A DNA stretch of 64,000 bases from Mangifera indica (lineage: Eukaryota > Streptophyta > Magnoliopsida > Sapindales > Anacardiaceae): assembly GCF_011075055.1 (NCBI RefSeq), contig NC_058155.1:8899537-8963536 (forward strand). The letters run 5' to 3'. The notes below the pieces were generated by a model, which saw nothing but the letters and a program-made list of their open reading frames with translations, had not been told where the DNA came from and searched no databases. Both the position numbers and the translations under genes were made by a program. Below, piece after piece: positions 11,801-24,780 of this stretch (the stretch's first letter is position 1; each line of letters opens with the position of its first letter).

Positions 11801-13069
11801 GTATTATTGGACGCGAGGCATTATACCAATCTTGAATTTTCCTTTGACTTTTCTATCTACGTTCTCTCTGCCTCTGTTCATGTTTTCTGACACTAGATTA
11901 AATCCATATCTTGCAGAAAACTTTATGATGGGCCATCACATAGTCTTTGATAGGGAAAATTTGAAGTTGGGCTGGCCAGTTTCCAATTGTTAGTGCTTGA
12001 GGGTGCCTTTTTAAAAAAAAAAAAAAATTGAATATTGTCCTTTGTTGTTAGGCATCATTAAAAGAAACTAGCTTTGAAAGCTTTGACACCAAAACATGAA
12101 AAGAAAATTTAAGGGTCTTGAAGTAAGATTCTAGCAAATATTTTGTCATTCATTATTAGAGGTCTTGTTTTATTATTTTCATTTTTTGAAATGGTTGAAA
12201 GGTCACATGAGGAATTGATATGCCAAAGAACTGATCAAATTTTTTATGGTCTTTGTAAGATGGTGAACTTTTCCCTTTTTTCCTTCCAAATATGTATTAC
12301 TCTACCATTGCTGTGGATATTATCGGCTTTCTGTGTTACTGAGGTGGCCATGTAAAGTTCATGTTAAAATCAGGTGGCATCCTTGCTTTAATAAATGAAA
12401 TGTATCTATTTTTAACAGTTAGTGCTTAGTACCATAAAAGTTAAAATAAAGTTAATGTTAAAATCAGCTATGCTTTTGTACCAATCTAGTTGTCACTAGT
12501 ATTTTTAAAATACTGTAGAAAAAGAAATCCTTTTGAGGAAGAGTTACCTTGGCTTGCGATACTATGTAGCTCTTTTATTCTTAGCATTTAATCTTCTTTT
12601 AACTATGTTCAGTGATTAAATTGTTAACTTGGCTGCGCAATGCCATGTAGCCCTTTTGTCAAATTTATGCAGTTATAACGATGGTATTGTTTCTCTACAA
12701 TTTATTTGTCGCTAATTTTCCTTCTCGTGTTTGTGGGTTAAAACCATTTTCTATTTTTCTACTACAATATTGATACCCAGTTTGTGTTTGTTGTATGTGG
12801 GTTAGAATTTAATGCCATTTTTTATTTCAACAGGTGAAGATTTGAATAACAGAACAGATTTGCCTCTTTTGCCACCACCGGATGGTGGATCTTCGAACCC
12901 ATTGCCTACCAATGAACAACAGAGCACCAATAACGCAAGCACAGTTTCACCTGCCACTGCCAAAAGGGCTTTGTCAAAGTCCCATGCCCCGTCAGTCCTG
13001 CAACTTCATTCTCTTCTCCATCTGATAAATTCATTGATACTGTTAATGTGTTTGTTCTTAAAGTTGTAA
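8880..13069 (+). pseudogene. aspartic proteinase-like protein 1-type pseudogene (10 exons)
   Basis: Exons read in order: 8880-9204, 9343-9481, 9988-10229, 10324-10551, 10711-10849, 10930-11027, about 11103-11184, 11752-11817, 11917-11990 and 12834-13069. The product would resemble the plant pepsin-type aspartic proteinase-like protein 1 family (Arabidopsis At5g10080 type): signal peptide, LIHRFSDEAK, WIDIGTPNVSFLV, cysteine-rich middle, the second catalytic motif DSGSSFTFLP, and a hydrophobic GPI-type tail. Breaks: a one-base loss near 9081 shifts exon 1; the first catalytic motif DAGS reads DAES in exon 2; the acceptor before exon 5 reads CAA instead of CAG (10708-10710); an in-frame TAA occurs at 10835-10837; the exon 8 donor is GC; and TAG follows exon 9. 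Introns are retained, so it is not a retrocopy. Confidence 0.88.
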
Positions 13070-13151
13070 ATCTTGTCTATTCTTGTGATTATTCTCTCTG
13101 CTTACGGAGTGCACTTCTTTTATTAGGTTCCTGTATTGATTGAGATGGGTA

Positions 13152-13475
13152 GTGGGTAGGCTGGATTCGAATCAAATCGAGCCAAAGGGTCCAACTTGAA
13201 GGAGTCGAACTCTCTTCAAACCAAGTTCAAGTTTGGCTTGGTTTGAGGTGAGTCAAGCGAAAGTTTGATTTAATTTAGTTCATATAACAACGTTGTTTTG
13301 GTGTTTATTGGTCAAAATAAAATCGTTTTAATTGTTTCAAATCAAGTTTATTTAAACTCATGAGATTGATGAGTCAAATAGTATCAAACTCGAACTTGAT
13401 AAATTTGAGATCAAATTCACCTAAAAACAACTCATTTTGAACTCAATCAAGTTGGCAATCTCGAACCCAACCCTA
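13152..13475. repeat. MITE-like repeat with GGCTGGATTCGAA / TTCGAACCCAACCC ends, copy 1
   Basis: The left end GGCTGGATTCGAATC is the inverse of the right end CTCGAACCCAACCCTA. The interior is rich in CAAGTT/AACTTG and TCGA-type motifs. Related copies lie at about 38790-39023 and 47090-47350. I could not fix the target duplication. Confidence 0.5.
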
Positions 13476-15884
13476 ATAGTCTTTGCGAGCGTAAATTATG
13501 TTTTGTCTAAATCACTGCAATAATTTGACAGGCATGTAGGATTAAGAAAGCATTGCATTACCTAGTCCAAGAAACTAATAATTAACTTCACTGATGGGCC
13601 ATTATTTAGTTTTAGTTCGATGAAATTAGATTTTATATATATTGAAAAAGAAAATTTTCAGCTTCGATTTTGATTGCCGATATTAAGGGAGAAAAAAAGT
13701 TATTATGATGAGGCCCACCTCCTTTGGTTGTTTACCAACTGTTATTATTAATAGAAAGAAATCATCCTACGCCACCGCTTAATCTTCATTTTGTTGGTCG
13801 TTTGAAAATAAATGAATTAGAGGATTAAAAGCCACCAAAAAGTAACAATAAACAAACAATGGTTGCATCGTAGGTAAGAATTAGGATATGTATGAGCCTC
13901 TTTTTCCCTCTCAAAATAAAAATAAAAATAAAATAAATCCTTTAGCACCAGATCATTAGATCACACTAAACTTGGTGTGATATTATTTGATTGCACCTTC
14001 ATGATGCAATTCTGACAATTTTGATAATAAGAATCGTACATTTTTAAATGTGATTCAAGTCAAATCTCATGCGAAAAGGTGTGATTGGTTCATAATTGCA
14101 TTAGAAAAGGTGTAAACTGAGAAGATTGATTTTGGTTGATGTGATTTTGATCCGATTTAGCTAAATAGTTGGTAAGTGAAATAGTTATGAATGATACGAT
14201 AATTTACTTATTTTTGTTAATGGAATTGAGTTTAGAGATATAATTTATAGTTTTTAGAATACAAGGTATGTGAATTATTGTTGCCCGAGATCTTTGAGTG
14301 AGAAAAGTGGAATAGATGGTAGAAGGCCAAACTAATGAGTGGTGCATTTTTGCTTCGTGGCTTCATTCATGGGGTCCTCGTCCCTCCCATCTCAAATCTA
14401 GAAGCATTCTTTTCACAAATTAGTGGAAACATATACCTCCCTTTCTCCTCGATTGATGGCCATGGAAGATATAAAAAGGATAGGGACAAGTGTTACAGTC
14501 ATGTAGCTCTTTGGCTCATCTGCAGGTCTAGAACGAAGAAATTTTAGTTGAAGGTAGAGTTTGAGTTGAAGTTTTTCGGTGACATACCAAGAGATCAATT
14601 ACTAAGTCTGAAATTTTTTTTGTTTGATGTGGTTAATTTGATCCTACAGTTTGGCTCGAATGAGGTAATCTAAAAAATCCTATATATATATATATATATA
14701 TATATATAATGGATTTGGTAATGAAAAGTAGTGATAACCCTTATTTGGTGGCAATGGTGAAAACGACAGAGATGATGAGATCAAATTCTTTATGATTGTA
14801 TGGTTTCGGATTATCCCATTCACGGTGTGATGTATATCCATCCTGGGAAACAATACATATACTTGCTGGTAACCTCCACACGAGAATAGTTAATTCAGCA
14901 AGCAAAGAGCCCAGAAATTCTGCTTTAACGGTCAAGATCCGCCATGGAACATCATTAAAAACTTCATTCAATTCTCAAAGTTAGCTCAGTAAATCCGTCG
15001 AATCATCCAGATTGTCCAGGTGAAGATTCGTTTTTTCTAGTATAGATAAGTTTGGAAGAACGGGGAGACAGGGCTGAAAGATTAGGAGAGAATTTGTTTA
15101 AAAATAAAAACTCTAAAAGAAAAAAATAACTTTTTTAAAGTTTAATATAAAAAAATTATTAATTTTTAAATTCTACATATAAATTTTTTTTTTTATTATT
15201 TTAGTAGTATTAATAAAATCACAATCTTATAATTAAAATTAATGAATTCGGTTAATGTTTGGGAACACTCCATTTCTTCTACGGTCACAGTGTCGCACCG
15301 CCCAATCATCCATAAACCCAACCAACTAAGCAATTCATTATTCACGAACTCTTGATTTTCGCCACGTGGATTCCATCTCATTCGTCAGAATCTTCCGTGT
15401 CCACGTTTCACCTTGATCTTCCGATACGTGGCGCCTGCTCATGCCATCAAATCCAAGTTATTAAACAAATAAAACATCAATAATAATAAATTTTCTCTCG
15501 ACAAGGGTCTCTTTCCGCGAGCACTACCAGGGATATTGCTTTCTTTCACCTTTCGTGTACCTAAAGAATAGAACTCTGTCTGATATAATGAAACGTAAAA
15601 ATCATATTTTTCGGAGGCTTAGAATTTGCTCATGCATGCACCAGCTTTGCTTATTAAAATTCAATCAAATTAACGTCTCCATAACAAGGTTTTTACCGTC
15701 AAGAGATAAAGCAGACGCAGCCTTTAAAGTCTTCTACTTTTCTGTCTCTTCTTTTAACAAGAGAATCCATAAACGTGTCCTGGAAGTTTCTAGGACAACC
15801 CCACTTCCATTTTTCTGTAGTGTCTCTTTAGATTTCCCCCTAATTTTTAAATCAATTAATAATTCAAGACTTGTCTGTTTACAT
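13476..15884. other. intergenic; (TA)14 microsatellite; HIPP promoter side
   Basis: AT-rich and without a supported gene. A (TA)14 run sits at 14681-14708. The stretch 14790-14990 has higher complexity and open frames on both strands but matches no family I know. At 15362-15369 there is a CCACGTGG G-box, and a TATAAATA-like box near 15886 precedes the HIPP leader. Confidence 0.45.
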
Positions 15885-16118
15885 TATAAATAATCCATAA
15901 TACGAGCCATCAACAACACCATCATTCAGTATCCATCTTCTGATCTCCTTCACTGGTCGACGTCAGTTGCTCTCTGCTCTTTTAGCTCTCTCTTGTGTTT
16001 CTTTGATACCCATTTGTAACAAAAACAAGTTGAAACTAGTCCTTTTATTCAGGCCCTCTAGAGGAGCTTCTCTGGGTTTTGTTTCTAAAAGTTAATTTTA
16101 GCACTCAAGCTTAAAAAT

Positions 16119-16824
16119 ATGGGAGTTGAAGGCACTTTGGAATATCTTTCTGATTTACTAAGCAGTGTTAAAAAGAAGAAGAAGAAGCAAACACAAACAG
16201 TGGCACTTAAAATCAGGATGGACTGTGAAGGCTGTGCCCGGAAGGTCAAGAGTGTTCTCTCGGGGGTAAAAGGTAAAACACATGTTTTCCTTCATTTCCA
16301 TTATTTATATATGAATTTTCTTTTTAAGGGAAAGTCCTTATTTAAGGTGACAGTAGTGACAAAATTCATAATTACTGTATGGTAATATTGTCAAATCTCA
16401 AACTTAATTCATTCACTTAGAAATTCCATAGCTTATCCGCTCAAGCCAACCTCTAGGATCTTATTTATGTATCCTTCGTGCAATCAGTCATTAATTTTTT
16501 TGAAATTTGACAATTTTCTGAATTGCAGGAGCAAAATCGGTGGACGTGGACTTGAAGCAACAGAAGGCGACTGTAACTGGATATGTTGAGCCAAAGAAGG
16601 TGTTGCAAGCGGCCAAGTCGACGAAGAAGAAGGTGGAGCTGTGGCCTTACGTACCCTATACTCTTGTGGCAAATCCTTACGTTTCTCAGGCTTATGACAA
16701 GAAGGCACCTGCTAATCTCGTGAGGGCCGTTCCAGCCGCAGCAACCGTTTCTGAGACGACGCTGGATGACAATTACACCACCATGTTCAGCGATGAAAAT
16801 CCTAATGCTTGTTCAATCATGTGA
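16119..16824 (+). CDS. HIPP: heavy metal-associated isoprenylated plant protein (HIPP)
   Basis: Two exons, 16119-16272 and 16529-16824, joined through GT-AG signals, give 149 residues. The N-terminus (MGVEGTLEYLSDLL) is typical of the HIPP20-27 group. A heavy-metal-associated domain spans about residues 26-90, with the metal-binding CxxC in MDCEGC (Cys36, Cys39). The protein ends in CSIM, a CaaX farnesylation motif that anchors family members to membranes. KKKKKK at about 18-23 is a basic patch. HIPPs bind metals such as Cd or Cu and are often stress-responsive; the actual metal and partner here are not visible. The frame is intact and the length fits the family. Confidence 0.95.
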
Positions 16825-18482
16825 ATATATATATAAAATACATGTACGCCTGTATTTGCACCCAAGAATAAATGAAATCGCTAGTAATTGTGAGAAAATA
16901 GTTTGAAATAGTGAGCAAACATATTTAAGCTTTGGCTATGAGGTAGTTTCTATTTTTCAATTCAGTTGAGGACGCCTAATAATTTGTAAGATTTGATTTT
17001 TTGTCATGAATTGATGCACCTAATTTTAACAATAAAATTATATATAATATCTGGCTACTGTTTATTATGATTACGAGAAACCATGTTGCATGGCTTCAAA
17101 TTGAAGAGAAAAGTCCCATATCTGGCTACTGTTGGTTAGATTTAATATGGCTGTGAGATTTGGATAGCTACCATCTTGTCTTGCAAGGTGGGTATCTCTT
17201 CTTGAAAATCCTGAATGTACAAATGGATGTAAGCAGGGAACGAACAAACACTAATCAATTTTTCAAATCGAAATCTTCAAGACTAGTGACAACAACCAAT
17301 GACTAGACAATTTTAAATTTGTTTAGGGTTCTTTGTATCAAAGAATGTCTCAGATTGGATTTCAAACTACAACATCTGTGTAACAATTATCCAATAAAAA
17401 AGTTAACTCCTACATAAATATAATGTTATCAATATATATATATAAAGGTGAAAAAGAAGAAGAAAGAGAAAGTGGGCAGTATTATCATTCTTATATTACA
17501 CATAAAATTAGTAAGAGCACCATAAATATAAATATTCTAATCATTGAGCTAAATTACGAAAACTTTAGTGTCACATCAATTTCTGTAGTCTATCTTCATT
17601 CATTTTTCACACTAACTTCTCACACATCTATTGTAGATTTATCCGAATCTTTTTAGAATATAAAAACTCTAGTATTACATATATTTCTCTATTCTATCAG
17701 TATTCATTCCATATCAAATTCTCACACACATGCAATAGACTTTTCCGAGCCTTCACAGACTCTAATCCATGTTATTGTAACCCATCTTACATACTAAATT
17801 GCATATATCAATTGATGACAAGAAATCACATTTATAAAAGACATAAGGTTCAAAACTAATTGTATAATAAATCAATAATTTCGAAGCTCAGTAAAAGTAA
17901 AAAAAAAAAAAAATCGCATGTTCAGTAGTTTGATTGGATTCAATAGATCACATAATGTTAAGTTAAAGAAAGGAACATCTTTTCTTAATTTCCAATATAT
18001 ATATGTTTCATTTTGTTATAAAGTTTACGGTATTTTGTGTGGTTGGGAGGAGATCTTCATTATTTTGTTATATTTGTTTCCTTTGGGGATTCCAAAGGCA
18101 AAGATGCACACATATAATGGAACCAGATGTAAAATGGTTCACCAACAGACAACCCGTAATTGTGAACCATTGAATCGAATGCCAGCGAACCCTTCTCTTC
18201 AAAACCTTTCAATCTCTTCACACTCCTCCATTTCCAACCATATTTCTCTCTATCTCTAATCCTTAACAGCCCTACTTTTCAGGGCCATGCACTGTTTAAA
18301 CACACACACACATATGTATAACAACGCCATAGGTTTTCTTTCTAAAAATAAATCCAAAAAAAGCCAAACTCTTTGATTCCAATTCATAAAGTTTCTATCA
18401 ACATTTTTATCTTTTTCTCTCTTTTTTTTTTGGGTGTAATAGATCATATATATATATAGACGAAAGCTTACTGAATATCAAG
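16825..18482. other. intergenic; MADS-box promoter side
   Basis: AT-rich spacer. The HIPP 3' end probably lies near the AATAAA at about 16867. A TATATATATA run close to 18450 and pyrimidine-rich stretches precede the MADS-box start. No other gene seen. Confidence 0.4.
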
Positions 18483-21400
18483 ATGGGTCGTGTTAAATTG
18501 GAGATTAAGAGAATAGAAAACAACACAAATAGGCAAGTTACGTTCTCAAAGCGTAGAAATGGACTCATCAAGAAGGCTTATGAACTTTCTATCCTTTGTG
18601 ATATTGATATTGCTCTCATCATGTTCTCCCCTTCTGGTCGTCTCAGTCACTTTTCTGGGAAAAAAAGGTGCCATTTTCATTTCATCTTCATCATTTTGTT
18701 TTTACATTTCTGTATAGCAATATTTTCCAATACCATGCATGCGATATAAATATATATCAAATTTGTTTGAATTTTTACTATTCTTATCTTCATAGAACCG
18801 ATGAAAAGATGAACTCTGAAGCTAGGGATTAGGATCTTTTGACCGGACTTTAAACAAATTTCCGACGTACCCTCCATTTTAGAAGGAAAATGAATAGCTT
18901 ATTTTGATGACATGCCACGTTTTTTGATTGCTAGATTTATGATTAATTATTGGGAAATTGAAATTTTTACTATAAAATAGGACTGTTTATACAAATTTAT
19001 TACACTTTTTAGATATTAAATATTTATACAATAAAAATAGCATAACACTTAGGGGACGTTTGGTTTGAGTAATGTTTTATTACCAAAATAGAAAGATTAC
19101 TTTGAAAATAGATTACTTTGAAGATTATTGGGTATAAATGATTATTATGTTTGATAAAATTTGATAGGTATAAATAATTATTGTGTTTGGTTAAAGGTAA
19201 TAAAATATTACTAGTAAATTATTTTACTTAAATTCCCTTAAATATAATTATTTTTAAATATTTTTTATATTATTTGTCATATTAATTAAAAATAAATTTA
19301 TTTTTATCTCAAAAAATTAATAAATAATAATATAATTATAATAAACTCAAGATTATTTTAGTAATCTTTAAATACCTAAGGTGAAGGTGGTAATCAGATT
19401 ACCATCTATATTACCTGTCACGTTAGTATTGATAATAGAAGATTACTGTAATATTTTATTACTGATAAACCAAACAAAGGAATAAAAGATAGATTATCAA
19501 GATAATCTTAAAAGACGCCAACCAAACGCCCCCTTAAACTATTCTTATCTTCAACCATGAATAAAGATATAATTGACGATCTGACCAATCTATTCTTTTA
19601 TAAATATATAATTCAGAATTTGAGATCATTTATAATTTTTTTTGACTAAAAATCTCACCAAGCCCTATATCTAATCAAAAAATCTGGCCGTCAGTAATCA
19701 ACAATCAACAATCCAAAAATACAAAAGAAAAATGATGATATAACAAAAACATAGGAGTTTTTGTGTGATTGAACAATAGTCTTGTATGAATTTTATATTT
19801 TTGTCAAATGTAACGGTATTTTATAATGTTCAAATTTTATGGTACAAATATTTAGTATGTAAAAAATGTGATAAATTTATAAAAACGGACCTAAAAAGTG
19901 GCAAAATTTTGAATTTCCCTGGATCACTAGCAAATTTTTTTTAGTCATATAATCATAATTAATCAACTTAATTACTACGTAATAATGCATTAAGTGTTAT
20001 TCTCCTGCCGTATTTTACTTATTTTTCCGAATTTCAGGATTGAGGATGTGTTTTCTCGTTTTGTTAATCTCCCCGATCAAGAAAGAGAACAGTATGCTCT
20101 TTAAATATTTTTCTAAATTAATTATTAAATTTTCTTGAATTCTCAATTATTCATTTAATAAAAGGATTTGTTGCAGTGCTTTGAATTTTCCTGACCAACG
20201 CAGACACCCGTAAGCCTTTAAACCCTTTATTTTCTTCATAATCATTTAATTATTTTAGATGAAGTTGTAATAATTTCATTTTTTTTTTTCCATTTTTGTT
20301 GCAGTGATATTCAAAACAAAGATGTAAGATAGACAGCTCTTCATTAGTTTTTTAATCATTAAAAAAAAAAAGAATTATTTCGTTAAAACTTGAAACCCAT
20401 CTTGGTGAAAATTTTGTTGGGTTGAATTCATGCAGTATCTGCTAAGGGCTCTGCAGGAATTAAGGAGTGAAAATGACATTGCTCTTCAACTAGCCAAGTT
20501 TGTTTCTGTCTCTAAACCCTATTTAAGAAGTTTTTTCAATTCAAGTTGAATGATTTAATGAACTGGTTTTGATTATTTTCTTCCTTTTGTGTTCTTTTTT
20601 CTTGATCCTCTCTGATGCTATAAAACAGTCCTGCGGCCATCAACAATGACATTGAGGTAAAATAAAAAAATAATAGTGATAATATCATAAAAAACCAACT
20701 ATTTTAATGATAGTCTCTTTCTCTTCTTTATTTCTAGAGATAGCATCAAGCCGGATAGGGGTTAAATACCATTTCCTCAGGAAAATTTTCTCTCAATTTC
20801 GTCTCCCCATCCCAGCAAGAAATTTTCCCATACTTCCCTCTCTATCCTCGTTAAAAAAATAATAAAATATTTACTAAGTGTTAAAATATATTTATAATAA
20901 TTAAATTTTTTAAAGTTAATCCAATAGATAATAGTTTAGAAATATGTGGTAGAAGAAATGAATTAGAGAGGGAATTGATCAAAGATATATATCTGTATCA
21001 CCAACTGTAGCAATTTTAGCCGTCCTCATCCCTGTCTTTACTAGAAAATCTCCATCTCATTCGAGAGGGGCAGGTTGAAGACCTGATCTCACTATATGAA
21101 TTATCATCTCTATTTATTCCCAAAACGTTTCGGTAATCGTTTTTCCTTATAGGAACTCCAACATGAGGTTGGCAGGTTGCAACACCAACTTCAAATGGCT
21201 GAGGACCAGATAAGGTTTAATTAGAATTAATAAACATATATATATTCATTTTATTTATGGTTATTCAATGATTTTACTGATTTTTCCGCGTGAAAGCAGG
21301 ACATATGAACCTGACCCTTTAAGGCTAACATCTATGAAAGATATAGAATCCTGTGAGAAAAATCTTGTTGATACTTTGACACGAGTAGTGCAAAGAAAGG

Positions 21401-22355
21401 TATAATTGCATTAATTTTTCTTCCCCGTAGAGTTCTATTATTTCTCTAATTCTTACTTACTTGAGGTTGCAGGATTATCTATTGAGTAACCATCTATCTT
21501 CTTACGACCCATCTAGCATGCAGGTAATTAATTAGTATGCTAAAAACAACTTGTAATATGAAAATGGGATTTCCCAAATTGAGTAATAGTTTGTTATAAA
21601 TTATAATATTGCATCTCAACAACAGCAATGTCAACAAGCAATGCCAACCTCTTTTGAGAATGAAGTTGTTGGCTGGCTGCCTGATGGCGACCATAACCAA
21701 ACCCAAATGTTCGATGCATCAGCCTCTCTAAATCAACTCAGGTAACACTACACTACCACATCTCTTCTATTCTCGTTTGTCCCACATACATATAATAAAG
21801 AGCAATGTTATATGTACATATTTTTTAGTATATAAATAAGCGTTATTATATGATTAGTTGTTATTTATTATTAATTGAAAATTTAAACTTTCACACTTTG
21901 TGTTAGAACTCCTCGTTGAAGCACTTGATTATGTTTTCAGGGATTTATCAACTGCAACATATGAGCCATTGTTGGCAGGAACCAGCTCGAACACAGGTCC
22001 ACATGGCATGGGAGAATGCCAAATGACAAATCCGGGTGGCGAAAATTATCCGACATGGCATCAGGCTTATGTGCCAACAGGGCTCGGTTCCTCTTCCATG
22101 TCATCTACCTTATACCCTCACATTCAGGTTGATAATTATGATTATTTTAACCTTGTAAGCCATGTCTAGGTTTGTGATTTGTAAATTAAAAAGAAGTATG
22201 ATATGAGCTGAGCTGGTTGGGGCATAATATGGTGTGTGCAGCAGCATGGGTTGATGGGTACAGAGGCAACAGAGATTATGCAAGGTGAGCAGGTTGATAT
22301 CCCAATCAATAGCCACAATATACAATCGGACAATGAACAAAATCCCACAAGTTGA
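18483..22355 (+). CDS. AGL104-like: MIKC*-type MADS-box transcription factor (AGL66/AGL104-like)
   Basis: Twelve exons can be joined in frame: 18483-18667, 20038-20091, 20177-20209, 20305-20323, 20436-20497, 20629-20656, 21153-21214, 21300-21399, 21473-21523, 21626-21741, 21941-22127 and 22242-22355. They give 336 residues, the length usual for the clade. The MADS domain (about 1-61) starts [20 protein letters not shown] and binds CArG-type DNA. The next exons read [35 protein letters not shown] and [10 protein letters not shown], the multi-exon I region and coiled-coil K domain of MIKC* proteins. The C-terminus has [13 protein letters not shown]. In Arabidopsis these proteins form heterodimers that control late pollen genes; that role is inferred. 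Intron 1 (1370 bp) contains a Harbinger-like MITE. No coding break seen. The acceptor of exon 10 is the least certain boundary. Confidence 0.94.
19052..19533. mobile_element. PIF/Harbinger-like MITE, copy 2, inside MADS-box intron 1
   Basis: Begins GGGGACGTTTGGTTTGAG and ends CCAACCAAACGCCCC (one extra C before the flank). TTA flanks it at 19049-19051 and 19534-19536. It is one of the best preserved copies of the family (482 bp) and lies wholly within the intron, away from splice sites. Confidence 0.85.
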
Positions 22356-22650
22356 TACGCCAACCCAGTTCAAGTTTTGATACAAACTTTCATTGTACCG
22401 TATTGAGAATATTTGCGTTATTTCTAATGTAATTTCAATACAAATATATATAATGTAATCATAAATATGTAACAGCTTAATGTGCTAGGAATTAATTCAT
22501 TTTTGTCATCGATAATTAGGTTTCTTCTTCCATTACACAATGTCCACCCCACCAAATTAATGACAAGCTATTCTCAACTCTGATATTGCACATATAAAAT
22601 TCAGCTTCTAGTTCTACATATATTTTACGTTTCTTCATAAAATTAAGACT

Positions 22651-22711
<61 letters not shown>

Positions 22712-23380
22712 TTTCTCTTGTTTTATGGTAGATAGTTTGAGGATAATGGTGGATGGCTTCATGAATTAGTGTTGATGGCGAAGTGAAATGCTGTGGGGGT
22801 GAAAGTGTTCGTGGTGGCTTATGACTGAGGACAGCTGGGGAAAGAGAAGAATCTTTATGAATTTCCGAATACCCAAGACTGGAACTGGAATCGATCGGAT
22901 AAGTTTTTTTCCAGCGGGATACTTGGACCTGCTCACCCCTAGGTTTGGTTGTTAGATTTGAGAATCAATAGTAAAGGCTCATTCCAGTTTAAATTGCTCA
23001 TACCATCAAAAACTTGAAAGAATTTCATTGACAAATATACAAACCAAGGGAAGAGAAGACACTCGTTTATGATCTAATAACAACACAACTGCCACGGAAA
23101 TCAGCACACAATTGTTCAAATCATAGCAATACAAGCATTTCTTTTCTCAACTGATTGCTGACAAACAACTATGAATGTTTCTGCTTGATTTAATATTGTT
23201 CTTCCTTTTTGTCATCATGCTTTCAAATACACCACCTGCAAGGAGCATATATAAAGATAAATTTTCCAAGAAAAACCAACAGTTTCGCAGAGACTCAACA
23301 ATTCATTTTTTTCAAGAGCAAGCCGTTGTATTATGCATATGGCAATCAAGAAGCAAAAGATGTATTTTAACAAACCAACC
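22356..23380. other. intergenic between convergent genes; (AT)28 microsatellite
   Basis: Holds the 3' ends of the plus-strand MADS-box gene and of the minus-strand small gene. A pure (AT)28 tract occupies 22653-22708. No gene seen. Confidence 0.5.
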
Positions 23381-24780
23381 TTAATGGTTATCAAAAACCC
23401 AAGGTTCATGCAAGAAAAGCTCCCTGCCATTCATTTGAACTGTTCCTGCAGCTATATCCTCTGCACGTTTCCTAGCTGCCTCAGCTTTTCGAGCTGATGT
23501 ATCAGCATCCTACAAAAGGTAAAGATATATTATCCAAACAGACAAAGTAAACAAATATCCATGCATGACATATGATAGGGAGATGGATGCACATTCACCA
23601 TAAAATGCAGAAAATGATATCAGTCCTAAACACAGATAACAAACAAAGGAAGCTCCTTTCTCAAACCTGCCCCACTTCAGAATCGCCTCCTATCCACGGG
23701 GAGAAGCTTAATTTCACTTGCAAGAAGGTATACTCCATTTATAATAAATGCATTGAGATAGCTACAGAGAATGGCTACATATGATTTAGGACCACAATTC
23801 AATTTGTTACTTTTCTTTACCATTAACAATAAATAGCTCATTGTTGCTTTGAGAAAAATATGAAAAGAATTGTGATATACACTTTATCGTTTCACTTAAA
23901 GAATCATTTGATTCTCAAACATGCGTTAAACAATGTCAACATAGATTCTGAAGACAGTTGGGTTAGAAAAAAGAAACAGCGGTCATGATCCAAATGACAA
24001 CACTGATAATCATCACTGGAAAACACATTTACACTGCCAACAGTAAGGTACCGACATCTCATTCAATAAAATGGGCGCAGCTTACCTTCTTCAATCTTGG
24101 ACTACCACCATCAATCTGTGTTTAACGAAAATCTATAAAGCTTTTCAGGGTATACTCTTGCCAATCAGACGTACTAATCTCAGCATTTTGGTTTCAGTGC
24201 TGATGCATTAACAATACCTTATATAGCAGATTAATTTATCAGTGGTACGTATGAAGGAGACATTTTAAATGAACATAAGAAGTGCCCCCTAATTCTTAAA
24301 AATACTGGCCAACATATTGCGCGTACGAAATACCAAACCAATTTTCCAAATGAACAATATTAATTTTCCATAGCCCTGCTCTATCCCTAGTTTGATTATT
24401 TAATTCCATCAAACCATGCACAGTAAAAATTGATAAATCCCTAAATTTCAACTTCTAGGACATCAAGTAGGAGACAAAAGATCATACTCTACATACTAAC
24501 TTAGCCAACAATTTTCTCCTCTAAAACTGAAAACGAACAGCTATAAATGCGTAAACTAACTTCAAGACAAGCGTCAACAGATCCTAACAATCTCGGTCAG
24601 TTTCGGTTTTTAAATCAGATAATCCAAAAAAGAAAAAGAAAAAAGTGTAACTGTTCCATGATGTCAAGCGAAGGAAAAAAGCAAGACCTTCTGGCGCTTC
24701 CAGGAGAGAAATTGGGCCGGGGTGATGGGATTGGCGGTAGAGGGTGATTTCTCGTTTAGTTGCTCCTCTTCTGCACCCAT
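23381..24780 (-). CDS. small conserved plant protein with GRELF C-terminal motif
   Basis: Exon 1 (24780-24688, 31 codons) reads MGAEEEQLNEKSPS and ITPAQFLSWKRQK. The last exon (23509-23381) reads DADTSARKAEAARKRAEDIA followed by GTVQMNGRELFLHEPWVFDN and a stop. Both are bounded by GT-AG sites. A possible 30-nt middle exon at 24115-24086 (IDGGSPRLKK) has AG and GTAAG borders and keeps frame, giving 83 residues; without it the protein is 73. The order [TxxxFLxWK]-charged helix-[GRELF] recalls the DRG-binding (DFRP) region of ZC3H15/RWDD1 proteins, but the zinc fingers or RWD domain are absent. I treat it as a real, intact small gene whose function I cannot name; the middle exon may be alternative or cryptic. 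Confidence 0.72.

Noticed and set aside
22653..22708. Replication or regulatory role for the (AT)28 tract
   Set aside because: It is an ordinary microsatellite in a spacer; nothing nearby suggests function.
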